A stretch of DNA of 16,267 nucleotides, from assembly GCA_029262975.1 (NCBI GenBank), contig JAJCYJ010000492.1, positions 1 through 16,267 on the forward strand. The letters are read 5' to 3'. Shown here piece by piece: positions 14,784 through 16,267 of this stretch (position 1 is its first letter; the number at the start of each line of letters is the position of its first letter). A program made the translations under genes and the position numbers. Source of the DNA: Saprospiraceae bacterium. Its GTDB lineage: Bacteria; Bacteroidota; Bacteroidia; Chitinophagales; Saprospiraceae. A model generated the notes under the pieces. The model saw only the letters and a program-made list of their open reading frames with translations, made no database searches and was not told where the DNA came from.

Positions 14784-15317
14784 GTGAAAACTTTATTAAT
14801 CAGTACGAAAATATTTGAAAGGAGATTTATAGAGACTGCTAATAAGAACAAACATTTATTAATATTCTCAGAACATAGATTAACCAATCATAGCGATTTC
14901 ATCACTAGATGCTGTGATACACCTTGCAGTAATTCAGACGTCCTAACGCTTTACTTCTCTCTTAATGCCAATACAAAACACCTCATTGACAATGAATGCA
15001 TTGCCCGCATGAAACCAGGAGTGATGATTGTATACATAAGTCAAGGCAACTTAATAGCCACTAAGACTGTAATTGAAAATTTAAAGAACAGAAAGAATGG
15101 TTATTTCGATTTGGACGTATATGAAGAAGAAGGACTTTTTTATAGAGTTGACTCCGAAGACATTTTACTAGATAATGAGATTGCCCGACTTATGGCAATT
15201 AATAGTGTTCTGATGGAACATCATCAAGCTTACCCGACTGAGACTGTACTATCCAATCTTGTGCAAAATAAAATATTCGATCCAGTACCAAATAATATAC
15301 ATGCTATAATTAACTAA
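14784..15317 (+). pseudogene. Internally deleted D-lactate dehydrogenase relic (2-hydroxyacid dehydrogenase family)
   Basis: A 177-residue ORF from GTG 14784. Residues 1-34 (MKTLLISTKIFERRFIETAN...) match the N-terminus of NAD-dependent D-lactate dehydrogenase. From about S49 the sequence resumes at the far side of the NAD domain: SDVLTLYFSLNANTKHLID, ARMKPGVMIVYISQGNLI, GYFDLDVYEEEGLF and HHQAYPTETV. About 150 residues of the usual 330 are missing, including the GxGxxG dinucleotide loop. The catalytic Arg of the SRG motif is Gln (S86-Q87-G88). H147 of the HQA motif and the acidic DVYEEE segment remain. It cannot be an active dehydrogenase. The frame has nonetheless stayed open, so either the loss is recent or the protein has a new role. 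A 14-residue Cys-containing joint (ITRCCDTPCS) bridges the deletion. Confidence 0.75.
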
Positions 15318-15328
15318 TCAAATATTTG

Positions 15329-15342
15329 TTGACGCACGTCAA
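15329..15342. promoter_or_regulatory. Perfect inverted repeat TTGACG-ca-CGTCAA
   Basis: The 14-base palindrome lies 11 bases before the lipoprotein start at 15354. It shares the 8-mer CACGTCAA with the nested palindrome upstream of the HMA-AraC gene. Its position so close to the start codon would suit a repressor site. The shared half-site hints at a common regulator, but two occurrences are weak evidence. Confidence 0.4.
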
Positions 15343-15353
15343 AAATCAAAGCT

Positions 15354-15821
15354 ATGAAATTAAACCTCATTCAAAATAATAGTGAAATTAAAATTGAAAA
15401 AAAAATATACATCTCCATTTTATTCGCTCTTGCAATAATTACCGCATGTGTTCCACAGGAAAAGAAGTCAACACTCAACATGATTTATGCTGAGAATAAA
15501 CATGAATTACTGATCACTAAAATAGCCCATGATCATCATCTTTCAAAAATGTTTCTCAAGAAAATGATGGAGACAGAACATACGATAGGCATGACCATAG
15601 ATCAACTAATTGACACTGCATCTCGCGATAGTCTTATGGCAATCAAAATTAACAAGAAGATCGTTAAGTATCCAAAATTAATGCTCATGTCTGTAAATCA
15701 TTTTATCCCAGTAATTAATAGTAATCAGGAAATGTGCGACACATTCTGCGATCATCTAATCAAACAAAATGAAATATCTAAAACTATGAATAGAAAACTA
15801 AGAGAGAAAAATATCAATTAA
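15354..15821 (+). CDS. Unknown lipoprotein, Met/His-containing
   Basis: A 155-residue protein with a hydrophobic signal (IYISILFALAIITAC, lipid Cys 32). The region before the hydrophobic stretch is unusually long (17 residues), and no later ATG offers a better start. The mature part is helical and basic, with Met/His-rich pieces AHDHHLSKMFLKKMMETEH, KLMLMSVNHF, and a C-x-x-x-C pair in MCDTFCDHL. No family is recognised. It resembles other small lipoproteins of metal clusters in composition only. A palindrome lies just upstream. Confidence 0.65.
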   Translation: MKLNLIQNNSEIKIEKKIYISILFALAIITACVPQEKKSTLNMIYAENKHELLITKIAHDHHLSKMFLKKMMETEHTIGMTIDQLIDTASRDSLMAIKINKKIVKYPKLMLMSVNHFIPVINSNQEMCDTFCDHLIKQNEISKTMNRKLREKNIN

Positions 15822-15850
15822 AATATTTAATAACACATAATCACTATCAA

Positions 15851-15868
15851 CTACATGGTGTAGATTTT
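15851..15868 (+). terminator. Possible weak terminator hairpin
   Basis: A 5-bp stem CTACA (15851-15855) and TGTAG (15859-15863) with a 3-base loop is followed by ATTTT. It lies 30 bases after the lipoprotein stop. The stem is short, so this could be chance. Confidence 0.25.
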
Positions 15869-15881
15869 GGGGAATATTACA

Positions 15882-16148
15882 ATGGACCACGATTATTACA
15901 TTGGCTTTGTGGCGAGTTGTGTTTTTCCTTATTATCAACTTGCTAAATATAAAGAGAAAAAACTGCCAACTCAATTTGCGCAAGAGATTTACGAATACCA
16001 GGCAAGTTTGCCTGTTGTCTTCCTAAGTTCAACTAGCAACAAAAAAAGCAAATCATCTAATCAAAAAAAGCGACTATGCAATCGAAAAATAATATTAGAC
16101 ATCAACTATTCACTAAAGAGGATAAAGAATCGATCTTTAGGTATTTAG
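15882..16148 (+). CDS. Doubtful small ORF of unknown function
   Basis: An ATG at 15882 opens an 88-residue frame starting MDHDYYIGFVASCVFPYYQL. The first 50 residues look protein-like (KYKEKKLPTQFAQEIYEYQA). The remainder is Lys/Ser/Asn-rich and overlaps the next gene by 73 bases in another frame. It may be a real short gene, the remnant of a frameshifted one, or chance. No family is recognised. Confidence 0.3.
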   Translation: MDHDYYIGFVASCVFPYYQLAKYKEKKLPTQFAQEIYEYQASLPVVFLSSTSNKKSKSSNQKKRLCNRKIILDINYSLKRIKNRSLGI

Positions 16149-16267
16149 AAACTGACGAAGATTTTTTCAACGAAGTCTTTGAAGCAATTATGACGTTTAC
16201 AAGTTCGGATTCTCGACTTATTACTCAGGTAACACATGCTTTAAAAACGGACTACAAAGAACTGTAT
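16076..16267 (+). CDS. Unknown helical protein, 5' part only (runs off the right edge)
   Basis: The ATG at 16076 starts a frame that stays open for 64 codons to the end of the window. It includes HQLFTKEDKESIFRYLETDE, DFFNEVFEAIMTF and SRLITQVTHALKTDY. The composition is that of a soluble helical protein, acidic and hydrophobic in regular alternation, and more convincing than the overlapping frame at 15882-16148. No signal peptide and no recognised family. Function cannot be judged from the fragment. Confidence 0.55.
   Translation, partial: MQSKNNIRHQLFTKEDKESIFRYLETDEDFFNEVFEAIMTFTSSDSRLITQVTHALKTDYKELY

Noticed and set aside
15798..15983. 61-codon - strand ORF near the right edge
   Set aside because: It has no motif and runs against the uniform + strand layout.

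Overview
This AT-rich window looks like part of a Bacteroidetes chromosome or plasmid, close to Saprospiria or Cytophagia in flavour. That placement is inferred from family content: DUF2911, the HYC_CC_PP family, an AraC regulator with an N-terminal HMA-like domain, a small protein usually misnamed PRPP synthetase, and SHOCT and DUF5676 membrane proteins. Shine-Dalgarno sequences are weak. Every credible gene lies on the + strand with short gaps, so this is a long co-directional cluster. Its theme is envelope handling of copper or another soft metal.

Positions 1-3744 hold the 3' end of a DUF2911 gene. A large multicopper oxidase follows, carrying a Met/His repeat insert and a C-terminal beta-barrel-like (CopB-like) domain. 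Next come a 40-residue Cys-Cys single-pass membrane protein that is easily overlooked, a periplasmic HMA (CGMC) protein, and a small lipoprotein with a heavy-metal-binding domain (CPMH...CPVCGM).

Positions 3840-7848 encode a BNR/sialidase-like lipoprotein with a CDCC motif, a YdjM/DUF457 membrane hydrolase, and a CsoR-like regulator that has lost all three classical copper ligands. They also encode an outer-membrane beta-barrel and a second exported HMA protein.

Positions 7849-11577 start with a 342-base non-coding stretch. Then come a Cys-rich HYC_CC_PP protein, an exported cytochrome c, a porin-like outer-membrane protein, a monohaem cytochrome lipoprotein, a His-rich lipoprotein and a DUF5676 membrane protein. 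This block reads as an envelope electron and metal relay.

Positions 11600-14001 hold a tandem universal stress protein whose gene overlaps a K+ channel-like gene by four bases, a small CxxC protein, and an HMA-AraC regulator preceded by nested palindromes. Positions 14002-16267 are looser. They contain a 416-base intergenic stretch, a SHOCT membrane protein, an internally deleted D-lactate dehydrogenase relic lacking the catalytic Arg, an unknown lipoprotein, a doubtful small ORF, and the start of a gene cut by the window edge.

A working model, which is inference, is as follows. The oxidase converts toxic Cu(I) to Cu(II) at the outer membrane or in the periplasm. HMA, HMBD and His-rich proteins buffer the metal. 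The two cytochromes may carry electrons, and the CsoR-like and HMA-AraC proteins sense the metal. No P-type ATPase, RND pump, transposase, integrase, tRNA, rRNA or CRISPR array was seen.
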